Positions 11,867 through 25,426 of a DNA stretch of 64,000 bases are shown piece after piece (position 1 is the first letter of the stretch; each line of letters starts with the position of its first letter). Source of the stretch: Serendipita indica DSM 11827. Lineage: Eukaryota > Basidiomycota > Agaricomycetes > Sebacinales > Serendipitaceae. The notes under the pieces were generated by a model. The model ran no database searches. It was not told the origin of the DNA and saw nothing but the letters and a program-made list of their open reading frames with translations. A program made the position numbers and the translations under genes. The stretch lies in the NCBI GenBank assembly GCA_910890315.1, contig CAJVGD010000011.1, positions 806,001 through 870,000 on the forward strand, given 5' to 3'.

Positions 11867-14800
11867 CTATGCAATACCAAACTGGATGGCTTGAAGCTCG
11901 TCTACCAGCGCCAGCAGATGCGTTGACGAGATCTGGTTCATGTAATATGAATGCTCCGCATTGTGTGGTCCGATGAGGTTATGCTGGAGTAAAGTATAAG
12001 CTACCGTGAAACCATTACACGCTCTACATACCGCAATCTCATGCGCCAATGTGAAGAACCACGAGATCATGGCCTTGATCGGCTCCTTTTTCTGAAGTTG
12101 CGTGTCGTCTATTAAGATGGGGCTTCAGCAAAGGTTGCTACTGTCGGTAACAATGTACTCACGCCATCCTTCGTAGTAACGCAAGTTGAGGAAGAGTGCG
12201 CCTCCCGCATTAAACGCAATCGTAGGTCCCTCCAAATTGTAAAAGATATGGAGCGACGAGTCGGGTAGCTTGTACACCTTCTTCAATGGTTGAATGATGC
12301 TGATGAACCGATTGATCACATCGAGTTTGGTTTGGAGGAGCAATTGCTGCGCATTTGGTACAACTGCCAGACACCGGTGAGCGCGGAACCAAACGAATAT
12401 TGCTGCGTACCTTTATCTGCATAGATGCGAATGTTGCTGACAGTCCCGACTGCGACGAGATCTCCCGCCATACCAGAGACGTCACAATAGCCTTCGTCAA
12501 GGGCTTCCTTGATCATCTCCATGCGCTGGCGATTCTGGAGCAGATTACGTGCTTCGGGCCTGCACGCGTTTATCGCCTGCTCTACATTCTTGTCTACGCC
12601 AATGTCAGTTTGCAGACTAAACAAAACCGAATTGACGCACTGATATCAGACTCTGGTGTAGGCTGTGTATTTCCTTGAATCTTGTTCCGGTGGTTCGTAG
12701 AGGTACCAGCGGTGGGTCCGGATCGATTCGATTCAGAAAATTTATTCTTCATGGTATTGAAGAACCCTGGTTGTGCTTTAGAGAAAAAATAAAGGAGACT
12801 AGAATGGTTAACCTTTGCTATTTCTGTCCTTCTCGACTGTGGTAGGCGTTTCTGGTCGAGGAGTTGTTTCACCACCCGTCTGTGATATGTCGTCTGGGCG
12901 TTTGGGAGGGAGAGGAGGAGCGGCTCCTGTTACGCTAGCCGGCTCCTCTGGATGAGTATTGTCGACAAACGATCCAGGAGGACGCATCTGCGCCGCCTCT
13001 CGCTCGGCCGCACGTCTTGCGGACTCTCGTGCTTCTCGTTCCACCTTTTGCTGGTTCAAAATCCTATCAACTATCCACAGGTGTCAACTCCAGATTGCAC
13101 ATTGGATCATACTGACCATTGTATCCTCTACGACGCAGACTAGGCAAGTCTGTGGAGAGAATAGTGCTGAAGAGCAAGCTATCGTTGAGTTTTGGGGTAT
13201 CAAAGAGCTGCTTGCAAAGAGAATTTGCGACCCTGTAGCACATAAGCGCAATCCCTACTCGCCACAGTACTCACTCATAGAGATCCAATGGGATATTACC
13301 AGCAACATAGAGAATCAGAGTACGATTAAATCCTTCGCGCTTCGCTACTGAGGAGGCTTCCGAATCCTTTACCGACCGTCGGCCTGCCCATACAAGTGTC
13401 TTCTGCAGAATCAGACGGGCAACCTTTTTGACAACGAAATTTCTGACGCTTGTGAGCCGATTGGACATGATGAATCATGCGACGTACGATGGGTTCTGCA
13501 TCCATTCATGGCTGATAAGGACCCGTCCTTGATGTCGCTGGTGCAGGAACAGAGGCAAGCGTTCCAGGACCAGCTTTCGCACTTTAGCAGCGTCGGAGGA
13601 GTCGGGCATTTCTCCCACTGGTTTGTACTCCTCTTTGATGAGCTGGCTCAAGCGAGGGGAGCCGAGATGGGCATAGAGCCTGAGGAAATCATCAGCGACG
13701 AGGAAATTGTGGGAAGCACACGTACGCTTCGAGGATATCCTCTTGAGGAGCTCCATATAGGGTATCCTTGAATTGTGCATACGAATTAACATCGTCGATA
13801 ATGACAATCTATGATGAGTCAGCGCTGTAGAACGATACAAATTTGAGTACAGACCTGATCCGCACGCAATAACTCATATGATACCGTTACGCTGTCCTCC
13901 TCCTCTTCCATTCCTACCGAGTTACTCCGAGCCCTATTCTCGCTCGACTTTTCATCAGCTACCCGAGAGCCGAGAAGGATCGGGGCCCTCTTCATGGCCT
14001 GCTTGGTTGCGGATGTGATATCTCCTAGACTAGCAGCCATCTGCCTCAGCTCTGCCTTGAATCTACCAATAATCAGACTGCGAAACTGTGTTCAAGGATG
14101 TAGTTACCTCTCTGCGCTTCCTGCAAGTTGGTAGAACCCAACAGGATTGGCAACTAGCATCCTTGCCACCTCATCAGTCGTCGGTGCATTCCTCACCCCA
14201 CACGCTGCAAGGAAATTGTTTGCGCGAACTCCAAAGTCGATAAAGGTGAAAAGCTTTGAATGAAGGTTCGCCTGCCCGTCTTCCTTCTTGAAGTAGCATT
14301 CAGAAGGTCGGACCATAGTGATACCGGTGGAAGTAGGGGTTTTAGCTGGAATAATGGGAGAGTCACGTAGAGTGCTCAAGTCACTGGGAGTGAAGTCTGA
14401 GAAAAGATTAACAATAAATTTGGAAAATCATGGATAGAAGTGAACTGACCCCCGAGGATATTCGTAAGATATTCAAAAACCCTTCTGGCGTCTTCTTCTG
14501 TCTTCGGGGGTCTCTGCAGAAGAGCTCTTGCAGCCATCTGCGCAGTCGGGTGCCTAAATATCTTCAACTTTGTCTGGGCATCCTCTTTGATATCGCTTCG
14601 AACAACAGCGAAGCCAATGATAGTACAACCAGGTTCCGAAAAGACCTAAACGTGGCATAAGCACGCATCATACGGAGATTCGTGTGACTTACTTGATTAT
14701 GCTTGGCCAAAAACTCCTTTCCGTCGGGGCCAATAGCGGGAATGAATGCGATATCAAAGCTACCAGGTTGATAATTCTGATATTGAGTATTAAACTTGTC

Positions 14801-17800
14801 AAAGAGGTAACGGAGGGCAAGTTCCCTTATTTCTGCGTCCGACCCCCCAGCCAGCTTTAGCAAGTCGGGTAGTGATGGATATTTCTGTAGGCCCAGGAAG
14901 AACAGGAACTTGGCTAAATCACAAACTCAGAGATCTGCACATGAACGGGGCAATCGCTCACCTTCATCAGAGTTCACTCGCCACTTTGGGTTGTCACCCC
15001 AATCCAGTACAGGCAATTTGAGCTGCCGCATCGCATCTGTCGGTTCGTAGAGAGAGCTAATCTTGTATCGAACTTTGCGAGGAGTTCCAGTCGCTGTTGT
15101 GGTGCTGGCAACCGACTTGACATCTGAGTATTCTTGGGTGTCCTTGCCAGTTGGATTTTCGTGCTCCTCTTTGGAGAAAGCTGCCGTCTGCTTGAGCCTC
15201 TCAATCTCTTCTCGAGTCAACGTATCACGCACGCCAGCGAGATACTTGACCAATTGAGGTATCGTCCAATCACCCGTCTTGATCATGCGATTGAATACGA
15301 CTTGAAGATCAACGTGTTTCCTCACTCCAAGCGCTGCTAGTAGAGACTCTGTCGCCGTTTTGCTACGTCCTTGGAGAGCGTTGGTTGAGGGGAAAGTCAC
15401 CATGGGGAGGTCCGCGAAAACATGAGCCGCCGGAAAGTAGGTGTCGCTAGCGGTTTTAAGGCCGAGCTGGGTCGGTATGCAAGGCAGAGGGGATAATCGC
15501 AGCACAATTTGATCTTGGTTTGCTTTCGATATATTCGCCCATCCCTTGGCAATAGCGGATAAAACTTTCTCTGCGAATATCGGAGAGAGGGAAATGTCAT
15601 GTTCAGCGCCTGGCGATTCTGCTGGTGGTTTGGAAGAGAGGAAAATCACCCAATCATTAATAGAAAATGGGTTCCATCCAAAGAGCTCAGAGAAGGCCGC
15701 GAACGAGAGTCCTTTGGTCGTTGAGAATGGAAGGGGTAAAGTGGACGAGGGGAATGGGCCTTCAAGCGGGACGAGTCCGCTGGGGTTGACAAAGGTCTTG
15801 ATTGTGGCCAGCGGTATGACTCGTTCGTCTTGACCCCCCTTCTGGTCTGCCGCGCCGTTCTTTGGCTTCGCAGCTACACGGAAAACACCGGCGCCCAGGA
15901 ATTGTTCTCGGAAGTGTTGATCAAATGCCGCTTGCCGGGGCAAGCCAACACGCCACTTAAGGCACTCAATCATCTCCTCTTCCTCGAAGCATCGTCCCCG
16001 CATTTCCCCAATGATGTCGTCGAACGTAATCTGTCGAATCATATTTCTGCCTTGAAGTAGACCGATCACATCTGGGGCCCCATCTTGTATCTCCTTCGGC
16101 ACGATAGGAAGGGTCTTCACAAATTTCTCCATCTCGGGACTTCGCACGCGCACTTCGGAGGCTGGCTTGACGCCAGCAGTCGAGTAAATACTAAAGGATT
16201 CAGAGGCAGAGAAAAAGGTCGTCTGCATGATGCGTGAGACCTCGGCCGAGGGTGTCGAAGGACGAAAAGTGAAGAACTTGAGGGCATGCAAACAACGAGC
16301 TTGCAACCACGTCACCAAGTTTGCATCTGGCCCTGATAATGCACCGGATGATGTTTGTAAAGCAGCGACGTATAGTCTTGCTATAGCGGCCAATTCGGTT
16401 TCGTACGCCACACGGGAGAGGTATCCCCCGACATGGAGTAGTTCAGTATTCCAGATGGAAACGTGCCGGTCGCTATGGCAAGCAATGAGTAAAATTGACT
16501 GGCGATGGCAGGGCCGTGCAACTCACACAAGGTCAATCGACTCTCTTTCTACCGTCGGAATGAATCTGGCGCTCATGTGTCCAGATATGCCAGTCGTTTG
16601 ACCGGTTGCATGACCCTAGAAACCATGTCAATAAGCCGAGTCGAAGAAGCAAGTCACTTTACAATGTAAACTCGGGATGAGTTATTGCCTTCGAGGTCGG
16701 CTCGCAGCCCAAGAAACACGCTCCCAACATCTTTGGAGCCGTTGGCATCCTCGACATCCTCCTTCTCACTAGCATCGTATTCGTCCTTTCCAGTCTGAAG
16801 ATGGCATATCAATGAAAGCCCATGGTATTTCAGACTACTCACATAGATCAGGCCGACTTTGACGCTAGGCGGTGCTCGTTTCTTCGTCGCCCTCTCGAGC
16901 TCAACTTCCATTTTGTCATCGAGTTTGACTTTGGCCTCAGCGGTGAACACTGTGAGTAGTACAGAGCTCTCCACGACTTTCCTTTGGTCGGACACGAGCT
17001 TCTTCACGTCAACCTTGTCAACGGATGGTGCTTTGGCAGGCGGGATTGGCGTGGATCGGCCCGAGACATTAGAGAATGGCGAAGGTCTTGGAGTGGAAGA
17101 GGAAGGTTTCGAAAAAGATGAAATCAGGGACGCAAGAAAGCTGTTTGACGTCGTTCCTCCGCCACTGCCACCCTTGGTCGCATTCGATGTAGGTGGCATG
17201 ATCTTCTTCATGGGTTTCGCCTTTTCCGAGCCAGCGAGGTACACCCATCGAATGACCTCAGCGCGAATGTGAACCGAAGTTGATGTGACGTGATTGACCG
17301 TGAAGAGCTTCTTCGGTGTCGGCCAGTTCCATTTGACTTCTTTATCTTTCGAGGTGCTTTGGGTAGGCGTGCGCATTCCCCAGTCACCCCAACCACCGAT
17401 CATGGCACCGGCATTTCCAATCAATGAGTTATTCTGAGATCCCTTTTGGTGTTGGCTATTCTCTAGCGCCTTCGGCACGCCCACAGTTTGAGGTGATCCA
17501 ACGTCCTTCGAGACATGCCCGAGTCGAATACCATCCAAGTACAGTTCAACGTCTTTAAGGGACGTCATAAATGTAATGGAACTCGCAAGGAAGCGAAGAA
17601 AATCTAGTGGTGCCCCAGGAAGCGGCCCACGCTGTCGCAAAGGCATGGCAAAGGTCGTCCAGGGAGATGGGGGTCCGTCTGGAAGGGTGCCCCGCCGAGC
17701 ATATAGCTAGAATTTTAAGAAGGATATCTTAACGAATTATTTGGAGACGCACCTGATCTTTACCGTCGCGCCAATAGAAACCCATCCACTTTGTTCCACT

Positions 17801-18356
17801 GGTGACAAAGGGTTCCTCTGTGATACTGAAAAGACTGTAGAAGCCGACACCAAATGCGCCAATCTTCTGTTCGTCAGGATTGCCTTCGGCTGTGCACAGT
17901 TGTGAGTAAGAAGCATTAACATGAGACGATCCTTACCAATCTTCTTCAGCCGACTCCAATCTTCCTCTCTAAAGATAGTGCCGTTGTTCTTGAATGTCCA
18001 TTGATCCACGACGATATCCTTGAGCGCCGGTAGTGGTTTGTCTACATCCGCATCCGCGCCAGCATTTGCGGACAGAGAACCTTCTTGACTTTTCCTGTTA
18101 TCAGCGACCTTGGAGCGCTCGAGGAATGCCTTGGTTTCGAAAGTGATTTGCACGCCCGTTGCGCCGGCATCGTCTGCGTTTTGCAGTAGCTCTCTGAAAA
18201 CAGTAAATTCTCCGGAGTATCGCGCAAGAACTTTGTCGATTAGTGCTCGTTGATTGACTTCCACGGACTCGTCCTGGCCCTGCTCCCACTAGAAGCCGGT
18301 TAGTATGCAACAGACGCCGACGTTCAGGAGCTTACAAGTGCATTTCTATCGGCCAT
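11867..18356 (-). CDS. Giant sacsin/NO VEIN-like HATPase protein (fungal DUF3684)
   Basis: A 6.5 kb gene of ten or more exons starting at the ATG at 18356 (MADRNAL, intron, WEQGQDESVEVNQRALIDKV). The N-terminus is an HSP90-like ATPase fold: the ATP-binding helix is FRELLQNADDAGAT with Glu and Asn in place, and the glycine motif is KIGAFGVGFYSLFSITEE. A long region typical of fungal DUF3684 follows, with a Ser/Pro/Gly-rich linker coded around 17040-17170. The C-terminal half has several conserved helices and ends HNLIGPHNAEHSYYM through LVDELQAIQFGIA. Sacsin-type ATPases are thought to act as chaperones or scaffolds; the role in fungi is unknown. I did not confirm every exon join. The open frames follow one another in order without an evident break. 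Confidence 0.85.
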
Positions 18357-18700
18357 AATATATTAGATGTGAATAAACACGTATTTGATGGAATCTTGTT
18401 CACAACTTGCACGATTAGAAATAGAGCTATGTCCTGCGGTGTTGTGGGATGGTGCTACAATTGCAGAGTCCTGATTTTCCCGTCCTGATATATCGAGATG
18501 TGAGACTGTGCTGGCGGACCTTATATATGTCCAGATGAGGCGGGAGCCAAGTTACAAACCCGAAGGCGACACGCAATACTCCTGAGATCCGCAGCACAAG
18601 AGTCCAAAGTAGTGAATAGAGATTTTGTCCCGTTAATTCTGGACAGTTCTCGTAGCTGAGCTAAGCGCGTACGCGGCCCATTTCCATTTACAGTTTTGTT
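18357..18700. promoter_or_regulatory. Divergent intergenic region between sacsin-like gene and ABC transporter
   Basis: 344 bases separating two divergent genes. No coding frame or clear TATA box is seen. It would contain both promoters. Confidence 0.35.
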
Positions 18701-21700
18701 ATGAATTTCCAGGTTTATTTGAATTTCTACATGTTATATGCTACGCTTCATCTTTGGTGGCAGGAGCTTGATGTTCGCCCCAACCGCATTGCCGGTGTCA
18801 AGCCATGGTTTTTCGGTGAGCTGACTGGGGGAATATAAACGTGAACCTCTAACTTGGAGTCATCAGAATTTACTGTCCTGGTATTCACCAGTCTCAACGA
18901 ATCATAGTCTTTTACCGCCCCAAATAACAGCCGTTCTACCAGCTGTCCCTCTACTTGTCGTCACTATTCTCATCTTTAGAGATGTTTTACTTCTAATACG
19001 CCCCTCAAATTGGCTCACAAGACTGGTTTATAAGGCGAGAAAGACGCTTCAACGACCCTTCGACGACTTTCTTCAACTCGAGGACATGAAGGAATACGAT
19101 CCTGTCCACCCGAGTGTTATAGTTTCTCCAACCTGGAGGAAATGGGTCCTCGTTGTCCTCAGCTTGATGGCTATTGCGGAGCTGAGCGCCGAGGTCCTAG
19201 GCCAACTACTCTCGTTCGCCGACGTGGGTGTAGTCACAGAGAAAATGAAACTCTATGGTAAAATTGTCTCAACGGCATGCTGGGTGCGACCTAATGCTCT
19301 CCATTTACCTCTCTCTTACATGTTACAGGTATACACAACTATGAGAATCTCTTTCCGGCCGCTCCGTGCAGCACCAGTTGGAAACATCCTGTTCTATGGC
19401 ATAGAGCTCATCAATCGTCTCGTCAACATCTCAGACGGAGTGATCCTACGTGTCCCCTTTCCACAGCTTCTCCCGTTACTTTACCAAGCCGCTATCGCCT
19501 CTATTGCATTGTATATTTCGGGTACAATTCCTCTCTCTCCAGTCTTGCCATCCACCACGGTGTCGTCTCCAACTGAGCTTCCAAGCTCTCGCGTCTCCTC
19601 ACCAGAGGACAGCGTTTCTTTCTGGAATTGGGTTGTTTTCTCTTTTCCATCATTGTACTATCCTATCTCCATGGTCCGACGTCTCGAGATGTCCGATGTT
19701 TGGAAGCTGAGTCCGCGTTTCTTGCACGCTAATCTCTTCCAAAAGTATCTCTCCTCCCAATCTACTCGTCCTCGGTCACTCATCTGGTTTCTCGTATGTG
19801 CCAACTCGGCGGACATCATCCTGGACATTACCCTGGAAATGTACAAAGCCGTCGCAGGCTTTCTTCCTCCCTACGCGTTGAAGCAACTCTTGGGAATCCT
19901 TTCATCTACAGAGGATGATCCAAACGCTTGGGGAAGCAAATATGTTCAGGCACATTTCTGGGCACTGGTCACGTTTGTAGCCCACCTGTCCTTTGCGCAG
20001 TGTGACCTTGCGCAGGGATGGTGCACCCGAAGGTGCTACGAAAGAACTCGAGGGATCATTTTCTGTACGCTTCACTACAAAGCCCTCAGACGGCGCGTTG
20101 TTGGAGGTGCGGGGCCAGCTCCTAAGCAAGATTCAGAACAAAAGGACGAGAAGACGGCGACCATTGAACAGGAACGGAGCGCAGATTTGGGCAAGGTTGT
20201 CAACTTGATGCAGTATGTTCATCACGGACACATTCTTCACCACTAATGCACTTGTAGGGGAGACGCATATGCGGTCGCTCAACGATTTTGGGAGCTGTCT
20301 CCATTGTTCGGCGCTCCCGTCCGCATTGGCGTAGCTCTCTGGTTCCTATACGAGTCAGTGTCCTAATTACTCACCCTTACATAGTTGACATTTCGTAGCT
20401 TGCTTGGCCCGTCGGCATTCGCCGGAGTATTGGTTATCCTTGGGGCATATCTCATCAATTGGCCACTCATCAAATGGAATCTCTATGTCAGTCTCCTTCT
20501 TGATATACAGGCGAACTCGGCTGAGCTTGGCTAGATCACCCGCCACTCATGGAGAGTGAGAGATCGCCGTATGTCAGGAGTGAACGAGCTCTTCCAGAGT
20601 ATTAGATTCCTCAAACTAATGGGATGGGAGGGAGGATGGGTGCAAAGGTAATTCTTTATCTGATGCGACGCAACTTCGTCCTGACTCGTGAAGAGTACTG
20701 CAGTCCCGTGAAGCAGAGCTGGCTTGGCGAGTTCAGGAGAATATATGTAGCGCCATACTTGCCTTTATCTGGTGGGTTTTTGTTCTTCTCATGCTTTCAT
20801 TGTTAATTTTCTCAAGGACATGGATCCCTTCTGCCACAGCGCTCGCATCGTTCATCGCGTACACTCTCATAAGCAAAAGGCCGTTGACGGTATCCGTGGC
20901 TTTTACTGCCCTTGGTGTCTTTGGACAACTTCAGAGTAGTATGACGGCGCTTCCTGGACATATTTTTGCCATGTTCCACGGTAGGTGGCCCTTTAGATTT
21001 CCGAAACCGTCTTTCTCAGTACATGGTAGCATACATTTCCATGCAACGAATCGATTCCTTCCTCTCCGAGAGTGAAGTTCCCGATTGGGCATCATCCTTC
21101 AAACGCTCGACAACCCCCTTCTTCACTGAACATTCCTCTGAAAGGATTGGATACGAACAGGCCACTCTGGAATGGCATCGTGCGGACGATAACTTGACTT
21201 CTGGTGTTGGCTCACCAATCGAGGTTACTCCAGACGAAGACAGACATCTACACCTAGATGAAGGGCAACCAATCACCGCATCAGAGATTGACCACCCAGT
21301 TCCGACGAGTGAGCCTATTAGAGGATCATCATCATCCGTGGTCACCACACCAACTTCAGTGCAAAGGTTCGCACTTCGAGATTTGAACATTCAACTCCCA
21401 GTCGGCAAGCTTACTCTTGTCACTGGTATTACGGGGTCTGGGAAAACTGCATTTCTAACCGGTCTGCTGGGAGGTAAGTTCCCGTTTTTAGTTACTGCAT
21501 CCACTCAACTCTTTTTAGAAATGCAGCTCCTTCGAGGCAAGGTTCATCTCGACAAATCGAATCATAAGATTGCGTACTGTGCACAGTCACCGTGGCTCGA
21601 GCATGCGACTATACGCGAAAACATTGTATACGGTTCGGTGATGGGTTACGACGAAGGGAGGTACGATGCTGTGGTCATGGCATGTGCTCTAGAGAAGGAT

Positions 21701-24451
21701 CTGGAGATTTTGCCTGCCGGTCAGTACGTTCGCTTCTTTTCGATATCAGGCTGAGCAGCATAATAGGTGACATGACAGAGATTGGCGAGAAGGGCGTCTC
21801 ACTTTCCGGTGGTCAAAGAGCTCGCATTGCTCTAGCCCGTGCCATATATTCTCCAGCCAGAACCATATTACTCGACGATCCATTGGCGGCGGTGGATATG
21901 CACACTGCACGACATTTGACGCAACACTGTTTCGCCAGTTCACTCATGCAGGGGCGTACCGTCATCCTAGTGACACACCACGTCAGCCTATGCATTCCTC
22001 TGGCCGATTATCTCGTCGAGATATCTAGCGGTCGAATTGTGAAGCAGGGCCGCGTTGAAGACCTACGGAAGAGCGGTGAACTTGATGAAGTCCTTAGCCA
22101 GGATACAAGTCAAGAGGCTGGTTCTGTTCTGGAACAAGCATCAAACAACCTGAATGAAGCCGATGTCATTCTTGAATCGAGTGGAAGCGCGACACCGACC
22201 GCCAACGAAAGTCCGAAAAGCAAGCCCAAATGGAGACTCTCGACAGCTGAGGCCGGGAAGCTGGTTGACGAAGAGGCACGCGCTGAGGGAAGAGTGTCCT
22301 GGAGGACATACAAGACGTATATCAAAGCGGCTGGTTACTGGTCGTGGGCACTCACCTTTGCGTTGATGCTCCTCATCCGAGGTATCAACATCCTGAATCA
22401 GTTCTATCTCTCCAAATGGGGAGAGGCCTACAATCGTAGAGTAAACAACTCTTCCTTTTCACCCATGTTGGTCCAAAAATCACACACCTTTCAGCCTGTC
22501 AAAATTTCCACGATGCCCATCATCGATGACCTCCCCCCACCAGACCAGAATGTCCGACCATGGCTCTTCATCTACTTTTGCATCTCCCTCGTTGGCGCAT
22601 TCACCGTCCTGGGATACATTTCGCTCGGCTATTACGCTTCTCTCCAAGCCTCTCGTCTGCTCTTCCAGCGCATGCTGACCCGACTGTCTCGAGCGCCATC
22701 ACGCTTTTTCGACGTCACACCCATCGGGCGCATCTTAAACCGTTTCGTCGCGGACATTGGCGCTGTTGACGGTGCAGTTAACAATTCAGCCCGTAGTGCA
22801 CTCGGTGGTGCCCTCAGTTTTATCTCATCGTTCTCTGTCATTGTATTTGTCGTGCCGGCGTTTGCACCTGTAGCCATCTTCATTGCATGGCTTTACATCC
22901 GTTTAGCACCGCCCTATATTCGCACCTCGCGGGATTTACGAAGACTGGAGAGCATATCGCTATCACCAGCGTTTGCGGGATTTGATGAACTATTGCACGG
23001 GTTGGTACATGTTCGTGCCTTTGGCGTGGAACAGAGGTATCAGGATAGATTTTATAGCCAGTGGACACTTTCCAGGCATTTGATCACAGCTACTGGTATG
23101 TTAGCTTTGACATGCGAAGTATTTACTCAAAGATATATAGGCTCGTTGCCTTCTGGCTGCGATGGCGATATGACTGCCTGGGATCCGTGGTCGTCTATCT
23201 CACTACTCTCTTTGCCCTAGGTGCCAAAGTTTCCACTGGGTTCGCAGCCGTAGTGATTCTGAATGCTGGAGCGTTTGCCGAGGCCAGTCGCCAGCTCGTC
23301 AAGTCTGCCCTTTTAACCGCTCAAAGTTGCTTGAGTTGACACTAGGTTGACAGGGTCCTCGCTCAAGTCGAGCTTGACTTCAATTCGATTGAACGCATTG
23401 GCGAGTATCTTGAGGTACATCAAGAGGCGCCTGCTATTATTGAAAAGGCACGCCCACCTGCTTATTGGCCCTCTTCGACCTCTGGAATTGTGGTGGAGGA
23501 TCTCTGGATACGGTATTCTCCGACTTCACCTGATGTGATTCGTGGATTGTCGTTCCAAATTGCACCCGGTGAAAAGATTGGAGTTGTAGGCAGGACTGGG
23601 AGCGGGAAGACCACACTTTGTGCCGCATTCTTGCGAGTGATCGAGGCGCATCGAGGAAAAATAATGTACGTGTGCGTGACTGATGAGAATCTTGCTGACT
23701 TTGTCCAGAATCGACGGTATAGATATTTCCAAAATTGGACTGGAAGACTTGCGGACTAAACTTGTGATGCGTTTCACTGTTGCGAATGTCTGATGACTGA
23801 TTGCTTGTAGACGATCGTCAGCCAAGATGTTGCGCTCTTTGAGGTTGTAAGTCTTGGATTATTCTTTGGGTTACCACGCACTTATCAGTTTTGCAGCTGT
23901 CCGATCGAATCTGGATCCCTTTGAAGAACACTCGGACCAAGAGTGCTGGGACGTCCTTCGCCGGTGCCATCTTGTTGAAGATGCGGATCAAGCGAATTCG
24001 ACCACTCGACGGCGAGCGGTATTTGCAAGCCTCGATGCACCCATCTCTATTTCTGGCGGAAGCTTGAGCGCTGGACAACGTCAGCTCGTGGCGTTGGCGC
24101 GTGCCATGCTCCGGCGATCGCAAGTCGTCTTGACAGATGAGGCGACGTCGGCTATCGACTTGGAACTGGATGACCAAGTGAGGAAGAACTCTTTTCTGCT
24201 GTCTGTGTGCTAAAGACTCTTAGATTCAACAAACGATCCGAGAGGAAATGGGAAGTGCGACTGTGATTACCATTGCACACAGGCTGAGGACGGTTATCGA
24301 GTATGATCGAATACTGGTGCTGGATCATGGAGAGATTGTCGAGTTTGATTCCCCGGCTACGTTGCTCCGGAATCCCGACGGTGCTTTCTCAAGGCTTTGT
24401 CGTGGAAGTGCAGATTGGGAAGTGCTAAAGCAATTAGTCAAGGGTACATAG
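18701..24451 (+). CDS. ABC transporter, ABCC/MRP subfamily
   Basis: Full-size ABCC transporter with many short introns. The proposed first exon is 18701-18815, followed by an intron at 18816-18891 with a strong gtgagc donor; the main frame is certain from about 18892. An N-terminal membrane region leads into TMD1. NBD1 has Walker A GITGSGKT, signature [18 protein letters not shown] and the ABCC-type Walker [16 protein letters not shown]2 includes [23 protein letters not shown]2 has Walker [14 protein letters not shown], signature [29 protein letters not shown] and the His loop [16 protein letters not shown] pumps export organic anions, conjugates or metabolites from the cytosol or into the vacuole. 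An apparent break near 23335 is removed by an intron that joins RQLVK to VLAQVELDF. The start codon is the weakest part. Confidence 0.88.
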
Positions 24452-24530
24452 ATAGTTACATCTCCTAGTATAGACGAGACAGGCGTTGTCTAAGGTACTC
24501 GCGCAAGTCATTTTTCCATGGGCTATTCGC

Positions 24531-25226
24531 CTAAGTCTGTGTCAATACATGATTATCATAGAGATAGCCCCTTACCAGTATGCTGACGCATCCGACGTAA
24601 GGGACATACCTAGTGAATAAAGGTGCGTTAATCGGGAGCCAATGCCTACCAGGTACTCACCCTACAACTTTTCCGACAACATGATGCGTTGATAGATGTG
24701 GAATGATTTTGTATAATGGCGTGTCGTCGTAGAGATTCGCGTCTCCTTTGGTGAGAAACTCAAGCTGCCCGAGTGTGGTCCTAGTAAGTTGGGATGTCAG
24801 GGAGATGGACCTTGGACACGTGACATACTCGTGATATGTTTCAAGTACTCGGTGTACTATTGGAATGTCATCCCCTGGAACCTGTGTGTGGGCCGTAAGC
24901 ACGAATAGGGAAATGGCAGGGAACTAACTTGGTACACAATAATGTCACCTGTCCCATACAATTCTATACGAGACTTGTAAAGTATCAGGATGTCTCCTTT
25001 TGAGAATCCAGGTTCCATCGAACCACTGTATGTAATTAGATATAACTAGGGGAGGGCATAGCACACACGATAATACTGCGACGACGGGCGTGCTATTATT
25101 GAGTAGAATGCAGAGAATGATCCAAAACATGAATGCAGACACGATTGCATTAGCAATGTCGAGTCCAAACACCGCACTCTTCCAATGGTCAAGATTTTGT
25201 TTCCATGAGTGGCAAGACGCACGCGT
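24531..25226 (-). CDS. Signal peptidase complex catalytic subunit Sec11-like (5' exon unresolved)
   Basis: After splicing the product shows a single N-terminal membrane segment (ANAIVSAFMFWIILCILL) and the catalytic Ser box STPVVAVLSGSMEPGFSKG. The catalytic His lies in VPGDDIPIVHRVLET, followed by LTKGDANLYDD and HHVVGKVVGYVPYVG. This is type I signal peptidase of the ER, which removes signal peptides. The first exon is unclear: an acceptor with a nearby CTAAC branch-like sequence sits at 25227-25228, so the true start lies further upstream, in the space shared with the P450-1 promoter. The C-terminus ends SILT and a stop right after the last intron, shorter than usual Sec11. It may be a diverged extra copy or need a different last exon. 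The gene converges on the ABC transporter with an 80-base gap. Confidence 0.8.
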
Positions 25227-25387
25227 CTGAAACCGTTAGGACTAGCAAATTTCATCTGTTGATTGTCTTGGAAGGTTTCAAAAGATACATCTGGAGGCCA
25301 CGTCGCCCCTAATGAATCTCAGAGTCTCCCATCAAAACCGCCGTTTCCCACTCCCGACCGGCACGGGGGATTGACCACAGAAATCGA

Positions 25388-25394
25388 TATAAAA
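25388..25394 (+). promoter_or_regulatory. TATA box of P450-1
   Basis: TATAAAA lies 33 bases upstream of the P450-1 ATG at 25427, a plausible core promoter position if the 5' leader is very short. Confidence 0.5.
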
Positions 25395-25426
25395 TCCAGA
25401 AAGCGACCCAAGAGTCCCCTTTGACC

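Noticed and set aside
23290-23345. Frameshift in the ABC transporter
   Set aside because: An intron with donor gtctgc and acceptor ending gttgacag restores RQLVK to VLAQVELDF, which fits the family.
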